From Pseudomonadota bacterium (GTDB lineage: Bacteria; Chloroflexota; UBA6077; JAJPGT01): DNA of 55,065 nt. The notes under the pieces were generated by a model, which saw only the letters and a list, made by a program, of their open reading frames with translations, was not told where the DNA came from and did not search any database. Both the position numbers and the translations under genes were made by a program. Every line of letters starts with the position of its first letter. Position 1 is the first letter of the stretch. The stretch is from positions 1 through 55,065 of the forward strand of contig JAJPGT010000085.1 in assembly GCA_021325655.1 (NCBI GenBank). Direction: 5' to 3'. This document shows positions 18,078 to 25,980 of this stretch, piece after piece.

Positions 18078-18107
18078 TTGACGCATTCATCGAATGGGCG
18101 GTAGTAT
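18078..18107 (+). promoter_or_regulatory. Predicted sigma-70 promoter for the Met-rich secreted protein
   Basis: TTGACG (18078-18083), an 18-base spacer and TAGTAT (18102-18107). It lies in the 317-base gap between the FAD oxidoreductase gene and the next gene, in locally AT-richer sequence. The resulting leader of about 100 bases reaches the ribosome site AAGGGGA just before ATG 18217. Nothing else was recognised in this gap. Confidence 0.55.
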
Positions 18108-18216
18108 GGTGCCGACCGCATCGGTTGTCGCGTGCGGATATCCCGGGCGGCGACCCGTTCTTGCGCGAACGCTTCGCGGCGCCGGGGTATGGCCGGGGTA
18201 TGAAGGGGAATGGCTC

Positions 18217-18780
18217 ATGCTTCGACAGGTTGGGGCGCTGCTCGCCCTGCTCAGCCTGGCGTTCGCCACACCCGCTGCCGTGTTGGGGGCAGAGGTCGTC
18301 CAACAGACCCAGCAGACCGCGTCCTACAAGCTGGTCCTCACGATCGGGCCGGCCGAAACGATGCTGATGCTAGATCAGGCCGCCGGGGCGACCAGCGGTG
18401 AGGTCATGGTGCCGATGCAGGGCATGGGCATGCCTGAGATGTCGATGACCGACCAGGGGCGGCCGGTCAACCATCACCTCGAGGTGCACGTGTACGACCG
18501 CGCGAGTGGCGCGCTGGTCAGCGACATGGTCCCGACGATCACAGTGGCCCCGATGGGCGGGGCGTCGCGCACGCTGGACAACGTGATGGCCATGTACGGA
18601 GTCGCGGAGGGTCCGAGCGATCTGCATTTCGGCCGCAACGTCTACCTGAGCGCCGGCAGCTACACGATCTCGGTGACGGTCGGGAACGAGACGGCGACCT
18701 TCCAGGACGTGGCCATCGGTGAGATGGGGCCGTCCGTTCAGATGCCCGCGGTCCAGATGCCGTCCACCATGATGCACTGA
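18217..18780 (+). CDS. Secreted methionine-rich protein
   Basis: A 187-residue exported protein: signal peptide about residues 1-25 (GALLALLSLAFATPAAVLG), then a beta-rich domain with YKLVLTIGPAETMLML, NHHLEVHVYDRASGALVSDM, GPSDLHFGRNVYLSAGSYTI and SVTVGNETATF. Met and His are unusually common (MVPMQGMGMPEMSM, MPAVQMPSTMMH), which hints at copper or iron binding, as in periplasmic Tp34/P19-like proteins; the similarity is only general. ATG 18217 was chosen for its ribosome site (AAGGGGA, 18203-18209) and for the signal peptide. Function is an inference. Confidence 0.7.
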   Translation: MLRQVGALLALLSLAFATPAAVLGAEVVQQTQQTASYKLVLTIGPAETMLMLDQAAGATSGEVMVPMQGMGMPEMSMTDQGRPVNHHLEVHVYDRASGALVSDMVPTITVAPMGGASRTLDNVMAMYGVAEGPSDLHFGRNVYLSAGSYTISVTVGNETATFQDVAIGEMGPSVQMPAVQMPSTMMH

Positions 18781-18937
18781 CCGCCCGCCGGGCGCCACGC
18801 GCGCCTGCCTGCTGTGGCAGCGCCATTCACGTCCTGAAGACCACTGGCCCGGCTCAGGGTGAACGACACCCCGCCGGGGCTGCTCCCAGCACGCCGCGGC
18901 CAGCAGTGGCTTTCGCCGCCAGCGTGACGCACCCTGC

Positions 18938-19495
18938 TTACTCCGCGTCCACCAGCCCGAGCTGCGCGGCGAAACGCCGCAGCAGCGGCCGCTCGCGCTC
19001 CGCAGCGCTGGCGAGCAGCGCTTCGGCTCGGGCGCGCAGCTCGTCCGGAATACTTGCCTCGAAAGGGATCGCATCCGCGCCGCTGGCGAGCTGAATCACC
19101 GTCCCGCAGGCGGCGCGGGGCGACAGGTAGGCCACCTGCCAGTTCGGGTTGTGGTAGTCCTCACCCACTACCCGGTACCCCCGCGCTTTGAGGTCCGCCG
19201 CCAGCGCGGCGGTGTCGTCGGCGATGAACGTCAGGTGGTGCACGCCCTCCCCGTGCTCCTCCAAGAAGCGCCGCAACGGGCTGTCGTCACCCACCGGCTC
19301 GACCAGCTCCAGCACGCTCCCGTTTGGGTAGCGCAGCGCGAGCCAGTTCAGCCCGGCCTCGCGATAGTAGCCACGCTGGATCTCGACCCCTCCCAGGAGA
19401 TCACGGTACAGCGGGAGCGCCCGGTCGAAGGAGCGCACCGCCAGGCCGGTGTGATCGAACGCCAGGATACGGGGCACGGGCGGGTGATCGATCAT
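18938..19495 (-). CDS. VOC/glyoxalase-fold protein
   Basis: A 185-residue member of the vicinal oxygen chelate family. It shows the paired beta-alpha-beta-beta-beta motifs: FDHTGLAVRSFDRALPLYRD (first metal His), VLELVEPVGDDSP (Glu), GVHHLTFIADD (second His) and GTVIQLAS, where a Gln replaces the usual fourth ligand Glu. The pattern is close to methylmalonyl-CoA epimerase and related isomerases, but with the last ligand changed the activity is uncertain. A 45-residue C-terminal helical tail is extra. The start at ATG 19495 is the most likely; the longer frame upstream is not family-like. It diverges from the beta-propeller gene. Confidence 0.78.
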   Translation of the reverse strand: MIDHPPVPRILAFDHTGLAVRSFDRALPLYRDLLGGVEIQRGYYREAGLNWLALRYPNGSVLELVEPVGDDSPLRRFLEEHGEGVHHLTFIADDTAALAADLKARGYRVVGEDYHNPNWQVAYLSPRAACGTVIQLASGADAIPFEASIPDELRARAEALLASAAERERPLLRRFAAQLGLVDAE

Positions 19496-19707
19496 CTCGT
19501 CGTCGAAGCCTCGTGGGGAAGTGTGGCGTCGCGCGGCGCGCTCGGCGCCGGGGCCGAGATGCCGACATGATAGCCGGCGCGTGCGGCAGGCTGAGCCGCC
19601 CGGCGCAGATCCGGCCGCTGGAATGGTACGTAGATTCGGCAGCCGCGCCGTAGGGGGCGCTGTTGCTTGGAGTGCTCCCTGCCGCGCAGCCGCCGAAGGG
19701 AGCCAGT

Positions 19708-21069
19708 ATGCCACGTCCACACCATCCCATTGACCGCCTACCCCTCCCGCGTGCGTTCCAGGTCCGCCTACCGCGGCTCGGGAGACGCCCCCTGGCGCTG
19801 GTGCTCGCGCTCCTCGCCGCGGCGCTGGCTGTCCTCCCGTCGCTATCGGCCCGCGCCGCGACCCCGGTGAGCTGGCGGCGCTTTCACTTCGACAACCAGC
19901 TCACCGGCTTCAACCCGTTCGAGACGACGCTGACATCCTCCAACGTGACACGGCTGAACGTCGCCTGGCAAGGGCTCATGGGGGCGCTGGTCGATTTCTC
20001 CTCGCCCGCCGTCGTCAACGGAGTGGTCTACATCGGCTCGACCGATGGCAAGCTGTACGCCTTCAACGCCGCCGGCTGCGGCGGCCAGCTCTGCAATCCG
20101 CTCTGGACGGGGCAGACCGGGAATAGCATTTACTCCTCGCCTGCCGTCGCCAACGGCGTCGTCTACGTCGGCTCCAGCGACCACAAGCTGTACGCCTTCC
20201 CGGCCGCCGGCTGCGGGCAGCCCACCTGCGCCCCGCTCTGGACCGGTGCAACCCAGGCCAGCATCCTGGAGTCCTCGCCCACGGTCGCCAACGGCGTGGT
20301 GTATGTGGGCTCGTTCGACAGCAGGCTCTACGCCTTCCCAGCGGCGGGCTGCGGTGCTCCCACCTGCGCCCCGCTCTGGACTGGCAAGACTGGCAGCCAT
20401 GTGGAAACCACCCCGTCCGTCGCCAATGGCGTGGTGTACGTCGGCTCGAACGACAGCAAGCTGTACGCCTTCAATGCCGCCGGCTGCGGCGCGGCGCAGT
20501 GCCAGCCGCTCTGGACCGGGAAAACCGGCGGCGCGATCTTCGAGTCGTCGCCCACTGCGGCCAATGGGGTGGTGTACGTCGGCTCGTTCGACAAGAAGCT
20601 GTACGCCTTCAGCGCCGCGGGCTGCGGCGCCGCCACCTGCGCCCCGCTCTGGACAGGCCTGGCGACCGATTTCATCACCGGCTCCACCCCGGCGGTGGCG
20701 AACGGACGGGTGTTCGTCGGCGACGACGGCGGCGCGCTCAACGTCTTCAATGCCGCTGGCTGCGGCCAGCCCACCTGCCAGCCGGTCTGGGTCGGCCGCA
20801 GTAGCGTGGTCGGCGGCGTCGAATCGTCGCCAGCAGTGGCCAACGGGGTGGTGTACGTCGGGCGGAACAACAAGACCGTAGCCGCCTACAACGCCGCCGG
20901 CTGCGGCCGGAGCCAGTGCTTCCCGCTCTGGGAAGGGCTCACGGACGACCCGATCGTCTCCTCCTCCCCGGCGGTCGTCAACGGGACGCTGTACGTCGGC
21001 TCGGCCAACGAGCTGCAGCCACAGCCAGGGCGACTGTACGTGTTTACCCTCAACGGCCAGGCCCCGTAG
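19708..21069 (+). CDS. Secreted PQQ-like beta-propeller protein with a cysteine pair per blade
   Basis: A 453-residue exported protein. A long, Arg-rich signal region (RLGRRPLALVLALLAAALAV, cleavage near SARA) is followed by a beta-propeller of about eight 45-47-residue repeats, each of the form VVNGVVYVGSxDxKLYAF-NAAGCG-xxxC-PLWTG. The YVGS...LYAF core is that of PQQ-binding-like/quinoprotein repeats, but the tryptophan-docking and catalytic residues of true quinoprotein dehydrogenases are not visible. Seven blades carry CGxxxC, probably a small disulfide loop. Start ATG 19708 has GGAG nearby; the longer reading frame upstream is unlikely. Probably a surface binding or scaffold protein. Confidence 0.8.
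   Translation: MPRPHHPIDRLPLPRAFQVRLPRLGRRPLALVLALLAAALAVLPSLSARAATPVSWRRFHFDNQLTGFNPFETTLTSSNVTRLNVAWQGLMGALVDFSSPAVVNGVVYIGSTDGKLYAFNAAGCGGQLCNPLWTGQTGNSIYSSPAVANGVVYVGSSDHKLYAFPAAGCGQPTCAPLWTGATQASILESSPTVANGVVYVGSFDSRLYAFPAAGCGAPTCAPLWTGKTGSHVETTPSVANGVVYVGSNDSKLYAFNAAGCGAAQCQPLWTGKTGGAIFESSPTAANGVVYVGSFDKKLYAFSAAGCGAATCAPLWTGLATDFITGSTPAVANGRVFVGDDGGALNVFNAAGCGQPTCQPVWVGRSSVVGGVESSPAVANGVVYVGRNNKTVAAYNAAGCGRSQCFPLWEGLTDDPIVSSSPAVVNGTLYVGSANELQPQPGRLYVFTLNGQAP
20020..21000 (+). repeat. Tandem coding repeat, about 135-141 bp period
   Basis: Eight consecutive blade-coding units, with the anchor (codons for V-V/L-Y-V/I-G-S) recurring near 20023, 20158, 20296, 20431, 20569, 20707, 20848 and 20989. 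The DNA is similar as well as the protein, above all the stretch coding for AAGCG and PLWTG. The array has grown by tandem duplication and could vary in copy number between strains. Confidence 0.8.
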
Positions 21070-21175
21070 CAGTCCGTTGCCTGGCACGAGTGCCGTTCAG
21101 CCCGGCACGCCCTCTGCCGTACACAGTTCCCGGGCGACGTGTAGACGACGGCGCGCCGCCCGGGATGATTGGAGC

Positions 21176-21901
21176 ATGGCAGAGCCGAACGGCCGCGCCT
21201 CGGTCCCCGAGCCGCGCGAGCGGGAGGAGCCGACGCCACAGGAGCGGGCAGTGCTGGCTGCCTGGCGCCAGGGTCTGCTCGAGCCGCGGCCGCGCCACTC
21301 GCTCGGAGCCATTGTGCTCCGGCTGGTCGGCGGGCTGCTCGCGCTGGCCCTGCTCGCCGGGGTGCTGCTCGTCGTCGTGATCCTGTTCGAGCTGCTGACT
21401 ACCGCGACCGGCCTGGGCGGCGGGCTGGAGCGCCAGGCGAGCCAGGTAGCGGAGCGGGTGAGCCGCACCGCGGCCGGCGCGGTCCAATCCGCGCAGGACC
21501 TGGCGGATCCTGCGCACCCGCCGCGTGAGCCGTTGGCATTTGACACCGAGTTCTCGGCGCTGGTGGTGTACGGGGTGGGGGATCAGATCGCCGCGACCAG
21601 CGAGAACGTGCTCACGCTGAGCGCGGTGCGACGGCGAGCGGACGTCGAGGATCCGCGCCTGGGGGCCTACGCCATGGTGCAGAAGACGTACCGCCAGCCA
21701 CGCGAGCGCCGAGTGCTCGGTGTCCTGATCGGCACCGATACGGGCGCCCAGGACTTCTATCTCTATGCTGGCGAGTCGTTCCGTGTTGGTCGCACACTGT
21801 ACAAGGTCAACTGGGTCTCCTACGGCGATCAGCGCCTCGCGGTCGCCACCTACCGCCGCCCGGACGTCTACACCGGGCCGCTGAAGCTGGAGCTCGACTA
21901 G
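21176..21901 (+). CDS. Single-pass membrane protein of unknown function
   Basis: A 241-residue protein: a charged cytoplasmic N-terminus of about 45 residues, one strong membrane helix (GGLLALALLAGVLLVVVILF), then a helical linker (ERQASQVAERVSRTAAGAVQ) and a mixed alpha/beta outer domain (YGVGDQIAATSENVLTLSAV ... LGVLIGTDTGAQDFYLYAGE). I recognise no family. The start ATG 21176 is preceded by GGAG very closely, so the exact start is unsure. It sits between the propeller gene and a cupin gene on the same strand. Confidence 0.62.
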   Translation: MAEPNGRASVPEPREREEPTPQERAVLAAWRQGLLEPRPRHSLGAIVLRLVGGLLALALLAGVLLVVVILFELLTTATGLGGGLERQASQVAERVSRTAAGAVQSAQDLADPAHPPREPLAFDTEFSALVVYGVGDQIAATSENVLTLSAVRRRADVEDPRLGAYAMVQKTYRQPRERRVLGVLIGTDTGAQDFYLYAGESFRVGRTLYKVNWVSYGDQRLAVATYRRPDVYTGPLKLELD

Positions 21902-21984
21902 AAGCCGCGTCTCTCGCGGCAGCGGCTGTTCTGCCACAGGGATGCTGGGGCCAGTGCCGGGTGGCTGCCGAGAAGGGGGAACCG

Positions 21985-22380
21985 ATGGGTGAGTTCCAGA
22001 CCAGGCGACTGCCCGCTCAGCCGGACGCGGTGGCGCCCGACGGCTCGGAAGTGCGCATCCTGCTCGGGCTGGCGGGTGGGGGGATGGCCCACTTCACGCT
22101 CCCGCCCGGAGAGACCTCCACCGCGGTGGTGCATCGCACCGTGGAGGAGATCTGGTTCTTTCTCACCGGCCGAGGTGAGATGTGGCGACGGCAGGGCGCC
22201 CGCGAAGAGATCGTGGCCGTGGAGCCGGGCGTCTGCCTGACGATTCCGCTGGGGACCCACTTTCAATTCCGCTCCTTCGGCCCGGAGCCACTGGCGGCGA
22301 TCGGGGTGACGATGCCGCCCTGGCCGGGCGCCGGCGAAGCGATCCTCGTCCCGGGCAGGTGGACGCCAACAGTGCCGTGA
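21985..22380 (+). CDS. Cupin-domain protein
   Basis: A 131-residue single-domain cupin. Motif 1 region is HFTLPPGETSTAVVHRTVEE with EIWFFLTGRGEMW, motif 2 is EPGVCLTIPLGTHFQFRS. The metal-binding set is partial: His and Glu of motif 1 are present (VVHRTVEEIW) and His in motif 2 (GTHFQF). Such small cupins are isomerases, oxygenases or sugar-binding proteins. ATG 21985 follows an AAGGGGG ribosome site at 5 bases; the GTG at 21961 is inferior. Function is not narrowed by its neighbours. Confidence 0.82.
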   Translation: MGEFQTRRLPAQPDAVAPDGSEVRILLGLAGGGMAHFTLPPGETSTAVVHRTVEEIWFFLTGRGEMWRRQGAREEIVAVEPGVCLTIPLGTHFQFRSFGPEPLAAIGVTMPPWPGAGEAILVPGRWTPTVP

Positions 22381-22491
22381 CGCCAGGCGATCACCCGGAG
22401 CAGCCCGCGGGAGTGCCCGGGGCACGGTGCTCCCGGCGGCGTGGAGCGCGCCTGGGAAGGGCAGCGGGTGGAACCGAGCGTCGGGCTGGGG

Positions 22492-22660
22492 TATACTCGG
22501 GGTGCGCTCGATTTCGAGATCGCGGGCACGGAGCGGTCTTTCCCTGATCCGTCCCGGCAAACCCTCACGTATGGAGTCGAGTGATCGTCCCGGCGCTGCT
22601 GAGGCGACGGAGACTCCCACGAGCGTACCGGGGCCGAGCATTTGGGCTCGGCTCCGTGTT
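22492..22660 (+). ncRNA. Candidate small structured RNA between convergent genes
   Basis: The 301-base gap between the cupin gene (+) and the HD gene (-) has its own transcription signals. TATACT (22492-22497) is a good -10 box, although the -35 is weak. A bulged hairpin follows at 22523-22556 (CGGG-C-ACGGA with TCCGTCCCG), and a second hairpin at 22633-22652 (GCCGAGC, 6-base loop, GCTCGGC) ends in a TG/TT-rich tract resembling a terminator. No known RNA family (6S, SRP, tmRNA, RNase P) was recognised. An ATG at 22571 opens a frame running into the next gene, which is not convincing as a protein. Confidence 0.3.
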
Positions 22661-22681
22661 GTTAAGGCGTGTCTCGGGGCG

Positions 22682-23542
22682 CTACAGTCGGAACAGCGGG
22701 ATCAGCCGTCGTTCCGACTCCGACTCGATCGTCGCAATCACCTCGATGTAGGGCTCCAGGCCAGAGTTCCGCAGCTTCGCCTTCAGTAGCTCGTCCACCT
22801 GGAAGATGCCGGCCGAGTTGCTCATCGCCACCGTGATGCAGATCGGCCGCGTCTCCCCCCGGGTCAGCGTCACCCGGTCGATGGCGTAGGCCGAGACCGA
22901 GTGAATGTTGATCTGGCCGGCCTCGAAGGGGATGCGCGAGCGGCCCCGTGTCATATCCAGCGCGTCCGCCACCCGCACCACCCCTGCCTCGAGCGTAATC
23001 GGGCGCTGGTCGCGGTTGTGGCAGATGATGGCGTGCAGGGTGTCCGACCAGACAGCCATGCGGGCCTGCGGGTCGGGATAGACCTGGCGCAGGAGCTCAC
23101 GCAGGAACGGCGCGGCGACCCACAGGCTGTGATGCTCATGCTCGGCGCGGTGCACCGCGATCCCCACGTCGTGCAGCAGCGCGCCTAGGACGACCACCAC
23201 CTCGGCGTCCTGTACGGTCAGCCCGTGGTGGCGGACGATGCTCGGCTCCTGGCCGGCGTCCAGCAGCATGCGCAGCAGCTTCAGCGCGATGTTCGCGACG
23301 ATCTGCACGTGGACGGGGCCATGGTCGCTCATCCCGAGCCGGTCCACCGCGTTCACGTTGGCGCACTTCCACACCGCCTGCAGCTCCGCGTCGGCGTTGA
23401 CGAGGCGGACGACCTCCTGGAGCGCCGCGTTGTGCCGGGCGGGGACGCGGATCGGGCCATCCAGGCGGGGCTGCGCAGCGCTGGTCCTGGCCCCTTCGAC
23501 GACCAGATCGCTCTCGGCGGCAGCTTCCGGGCTCTCGTTCAT
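22682..23542 (-). CDS. HD-domain metal-dependent phosphohydrolase
   Basis: A 286-residue HD-superfamily enzyme. The metal ligands are visible in order: H78 (with H74) in MSDHGPVHVQ, H124-D125 in GALLHDVGIAVH, and D193 in VRVADALDMT. Members hydrolyse nucleotides or phosphate esters; the substrate cannot be read from the sequence. The C-terminal 90 residues form a separate alpha/beta region ending in ERRLIPLFRL. The start at ATG 23542 was chosen for AGGAG five bases upstream; two other Met codons lie further upstream in frame. It converges with the cupin gene and diverges from the Asp-box protein gene. Confidence 0.87.
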   Translation of the reverse strand: MNESPEAAAESDLVVEGARTSAAQPRLDGPIRVPARHNAALQEVVRLVNADAELQAVWKCANVNAVDRLGMSDHGPVHVQIVANIALKLLRMLLDAGQEPSIVRHHGLTVQDAEVVVVLGALLHDVGIAVHRAEHEHHSLWVAAPFLRELLRQVYPDPQARMAVWSDTLHAIICHNRDQRPITLEAGVVRVADALDMTRGRSRIPFEAGQINIHSVSAYAIDRVTLTRGETRPICITVAMSNSAGIFQVDELLKAKLRNSGLEPYIEVIATIESESERRLIPLFRL

Positions 23543-23817
23543 CTCTGCTCCTGTATGCATCTCACTCTGGGTAGAGATGCTACGGGCGGCAGTCCCCCGC
23601 TGCCCACCCGGACCAGGCGCCGAAATCTCCACAAAATCTCAACCTGTGCGTCGAGCGGGCTGGGGCGTGGACGAGTACACTGAGCGGCGATCCGGGATCC
23701 CGCGGAGCCTACTCGCGTTCGTGCCTTTCGGCGCCCGGGCCTGGCCCGGCCTCTGGTCCTTCGCAGGGTTCGAGGTGAGCGGACCGATACGGAATCGCTT
23801 CGACAAAGGAGAACCCT

Positions 23818-25221
23818 ATGGCCCGTTGTCGCTTGTTCCTTGTGTTCCTGGCGCTCGCGGTCGGGACCCTCGCGCTGCCGGGCCTGTCCGCCAGCGCCCA
23901 GCCGAGTAGCCCGGTGCCGCGTTCAGGAGTTGTCGAGGTTGGTCCCTCGGCACGGCGCCCCGCGGTGCCGCGCCCAAGCGCCGCTCCGGGCGCCCCAGCG
24001 GCGATCAGCCTGACCAACGTCGACGCCAGCAACGATCCAGCGCCCCAGAACGAGACGACGGTTGCAACGAACCCGCTCAATGTGCGCAACATTGTCGGCG
24101 GCGCCAACGATTACCGCTGCACTCTGACCGGCGATGCCGGCGCCGGGTTCTACACCTCCATGGACGGGGGCGCGACCTGGAGCGGCGGGCTGCTGCCTGG
24201 CATCACCCCGTGTGGCGGCGGGTCGTACCAGGCGGCCGGAGACCCGGCCCTGGCGGTGGACGCGGCCGGGAGCTTCTATTACGCGGCGATCGATTTCGAT
24301 CGCACCACCAGCCGCAGCGCGATCTCCGTCTCGAAGTCCACCGATGGAGGACTGACCTGGGGCAGCCCGACGTTCGTCACCGCGACGAACAACTCCCAGA
24401 TCTTCAACGACAAGGACTACATCGCCGTTGACACCCACTCGGCCAGCCCGTTCTTCGGCCGAGTGTACGTGAGCTGGACCCGCTTCAACGGCAACCTCTC
24501 GCCGATCGTGGTCTCCAGTTCGACCGACGGCGGGGCGACGTTTGGCCCGTTCGTCACCGCCAGCGGCGCGGTGAACGACGCCCAGGGCTCCGTCCCTGCC
24601 GTGGGGCCGAACGGCGAGCTGTACGTCGCGTTCTGGTCCCAGTCTGGCGCGATCTACGTGGTGAAGTCGACGAACGGCGGCGCCTCGTTCGCCGCTCCAG
24701 TCAAGGTGGCGAACATCGTCACCCTGCCCAGCCCGCTGCCGGGCAACAGCTTCCGCGTCAACAGCTTCCCCTCTATTGCCGTCGGCCCAAACGGGAACGT
24801 CTACGTGAGCTGGTCGGAATGGGTGAACGGCACCAACGCCGACGTCCGCTTCAGCCGCTCCACGAACGGCGGGGTGGCCTGGAGCGCGCCGGTGCGCGTG
24901 AATAGCAACCCGTCCGATGACCAGTTCTTCAACTGGATCGCCGTAGCCCCGAATGGGACGATCGGCATCTGCTTCTACGACCAGAGCTTCAACAGCCTGA
25001 ACTGGCTCGACGTCGGCTGCAACAAGTCCACCAATGGCGGCCTGTCCTGGGGAACGACGATTCGGGTCACCTCGACCTCGTCGAACCCGGCCAACGACGG
25101 CTTCGGCGGAGGATTCATCGGCGACTACACCGGGCTCGCGTTGACGGTCGCCGGCAAGCCCTACCCGATCTGGACCGATACCCGCACCGGGAACGCGGAC
25201 GTGTTCACCCTGCGCTGGTAA
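23818..25221 (+). CDS. Secreted Asp-box (sialidase-like) beta-propeller protein
   Basis: A 467-residue exported protein: ribosome site AAAGGAG before ATG 23818, signal peptide ending near ASAQ (about residue 27). It has six Asp-box-like turns: SMDGGATWSG, STDGGLTWGS, STDGGATFGP, STNGGASFAA, STNGGVAWSA and STNGGLSWGT, which mark a six-bladed sialidase/BNR-type propeller. The arginine triad and Tyr/Glu pair of true sialidases cannot be confirmed, so it may be a non-enzymatic surface protein or bind glycans. It stands alone between divergent and convergent neighbours. Confidence 0.82.
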   Translation: MARCRLFLVFLALAVGTLALPGLSASAQPSSPVPRSGVVEVGPSARRPAVPRPSAAPGAPAAISLTNVDASNDPAPQNETTVATNPLNVRNIVGGANDYRCTLTGDAGAGFYTSMDGGATWSGGLLPGITPCGGGSYQAAGDPALAVDAAGSFYYAAIDFDRTTSRSAISVSKSTDGGLTWGSPTFVTATNNSQIFNDKDYIAVDTHSASPFFGRVYVSWTRFNGNLSPIVVSSSTDGGATFGPFVTASGAVNDAQGSVPAVGPNGELYVAFWSQSGAIYVVKSTNGGASFAAPVKVANIVTLPSPLPGNSFRVNSFPSIAVGPNGNVYVSWSEWVNGTNADVRFSRSTNGGVAWSAPVRVNSNPSDDQFFNWIAVAPNGTIGICFYDQSFNSLNWLDVGCNKSTNGGLSWGTTIRVTSTSSNPANDGFGGGFIGDYTGLALTVAGKPYPIWTDTRTGNADVFTLRW

Positions 25222-25290
25222 GGGCGGGGCCTGCAGGGCGTCGCCATCTGCCTTCAACGGCGAGGACGGATGGCGACGCCCAGGCTGGCG

Positions 25291-25737
25291 CTACGCTGGT
25301 CGGGCCGAGCCCTCGGCGAGTGGCGTAGCGGCAGCGATCTCATCGAGCAGTGCCGAGACGCGGCGCTCGATCTCGTCACGCAGCGCCCGGACCTCCTCCA
25401 GCGGCCGCCCCCGCGGATCGGGCAGCGCCCAGTCCTGTACCTCGCGCAGGAAGAGCGCCGGACACGAGCCTGCGTCCGGGGCACAGCCCATGGTGATCAC
25501 CCGCCAGGCGCGGCGGACGTGCGCCTCGGCGAGTCGGTGCGGGCGGCGCCTGGACAGGTCGATACCCCGCTCCCGCATGACCTCCACCACTTCAGGGTGG
25601 ACCTGCCCGGCCGGTTCGGTGCCGGCGGACTCTGCCCGGGCCGGAATGCCGCGCTGGCCGGCGAGCTGATTGAACAGCGCCTCGGCTATCTGGCTCCGGC
25701 CCGCGTTGTGAACACAGACGAACAGGACCGTTTTCAC
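25291..25737 (-). CDS. arsC: ArsC-type arsenate reductase / low-molecular-weight phosphatase family
   Basis: A 148-residue protein of the thioredoxin-coupled arsenate reductase/LMW tyrosine phosphatase fold. The P-loop is C8-VHNAGRS-Q, and two further cysteines occur at C85 (TMGCAPD) and C92 (GSCP), the three-Cys set of thioredoxin-linked ArsC enzymes; the DWALPDPRG general-acid loop is also present. The start is GTG 25737 with GGAGG upstream. No arsR, arsB or acr3 gene is adjacent, so arsenic resistance is inferred from family only. It lies next to the sulfate transporter but on the opposite strand. Confidence 0.88.
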   Translation of the reverse strand: MKTVLFVCVHNAGRSQIAEALFNQLAGQRGIPARAESAGTEPAGQVHPEVVEVMRERGIDLSRRRPHRLAEAHVRRAWRVITMGCAPDAGSCPALFLREVQDWALPDPRGRPLEEVRALRDEIERRVSALLDEIAAATPLAEGSARPA

Positions 25738-25906
25738 CCTTTGTCCTCCGGGCTCGGCCCGTGCTGGCGTGCCTGAGCAGCCAGGTCGAGTGTACCCGTT
25801 CGGCGGAGTGCCCGCCCAAGCGCGCGCTGGCCCCGTGTCGCCTGCGCCAGCGGGCGCTGGTGGCCCGGCGCCGACAATTGCTCAACCAAAACACCACCGC
25901 CAGCGC

Positions 25907-25935
25907 TTGACACGCCGGGCTCACGCGCCTACGCT
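25907..25935 (+). promoter_or_regulatory. Predicted promoter of the sulfate transport operon
   Basis: A perfect -35 box TTGACA (25907-25912), a 17-base spacer and a weak -10 TACGCT (25930-25935), about 45 bases before the substrate-binding protein gene. An alternative TAGTAT at 25935 would need a 22-base spacer. The weak -10 box suggests activation by a regulator; the nearby Rrf2 gene is a candidate. Confidence 0.5.
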
Positions 25936-25980
25936 AGTATCTCCATCAATCTTGTAGGAAAAGTGGAGATACAGCTCGCC

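Noticed and set aside
20000..21070. Long open frames on the minus strand opposite the propeller gene
   Set aside because: They arise from the GC-rich repeat structure of the plus-strand gene; they have no ribosome sites or domains.
22571..22789. Small protein from ATG 22571
   Set aside because: No ribosome site, and it runs over 100 bases into the opposite HD gene; the structured-RNA reading is simpler.
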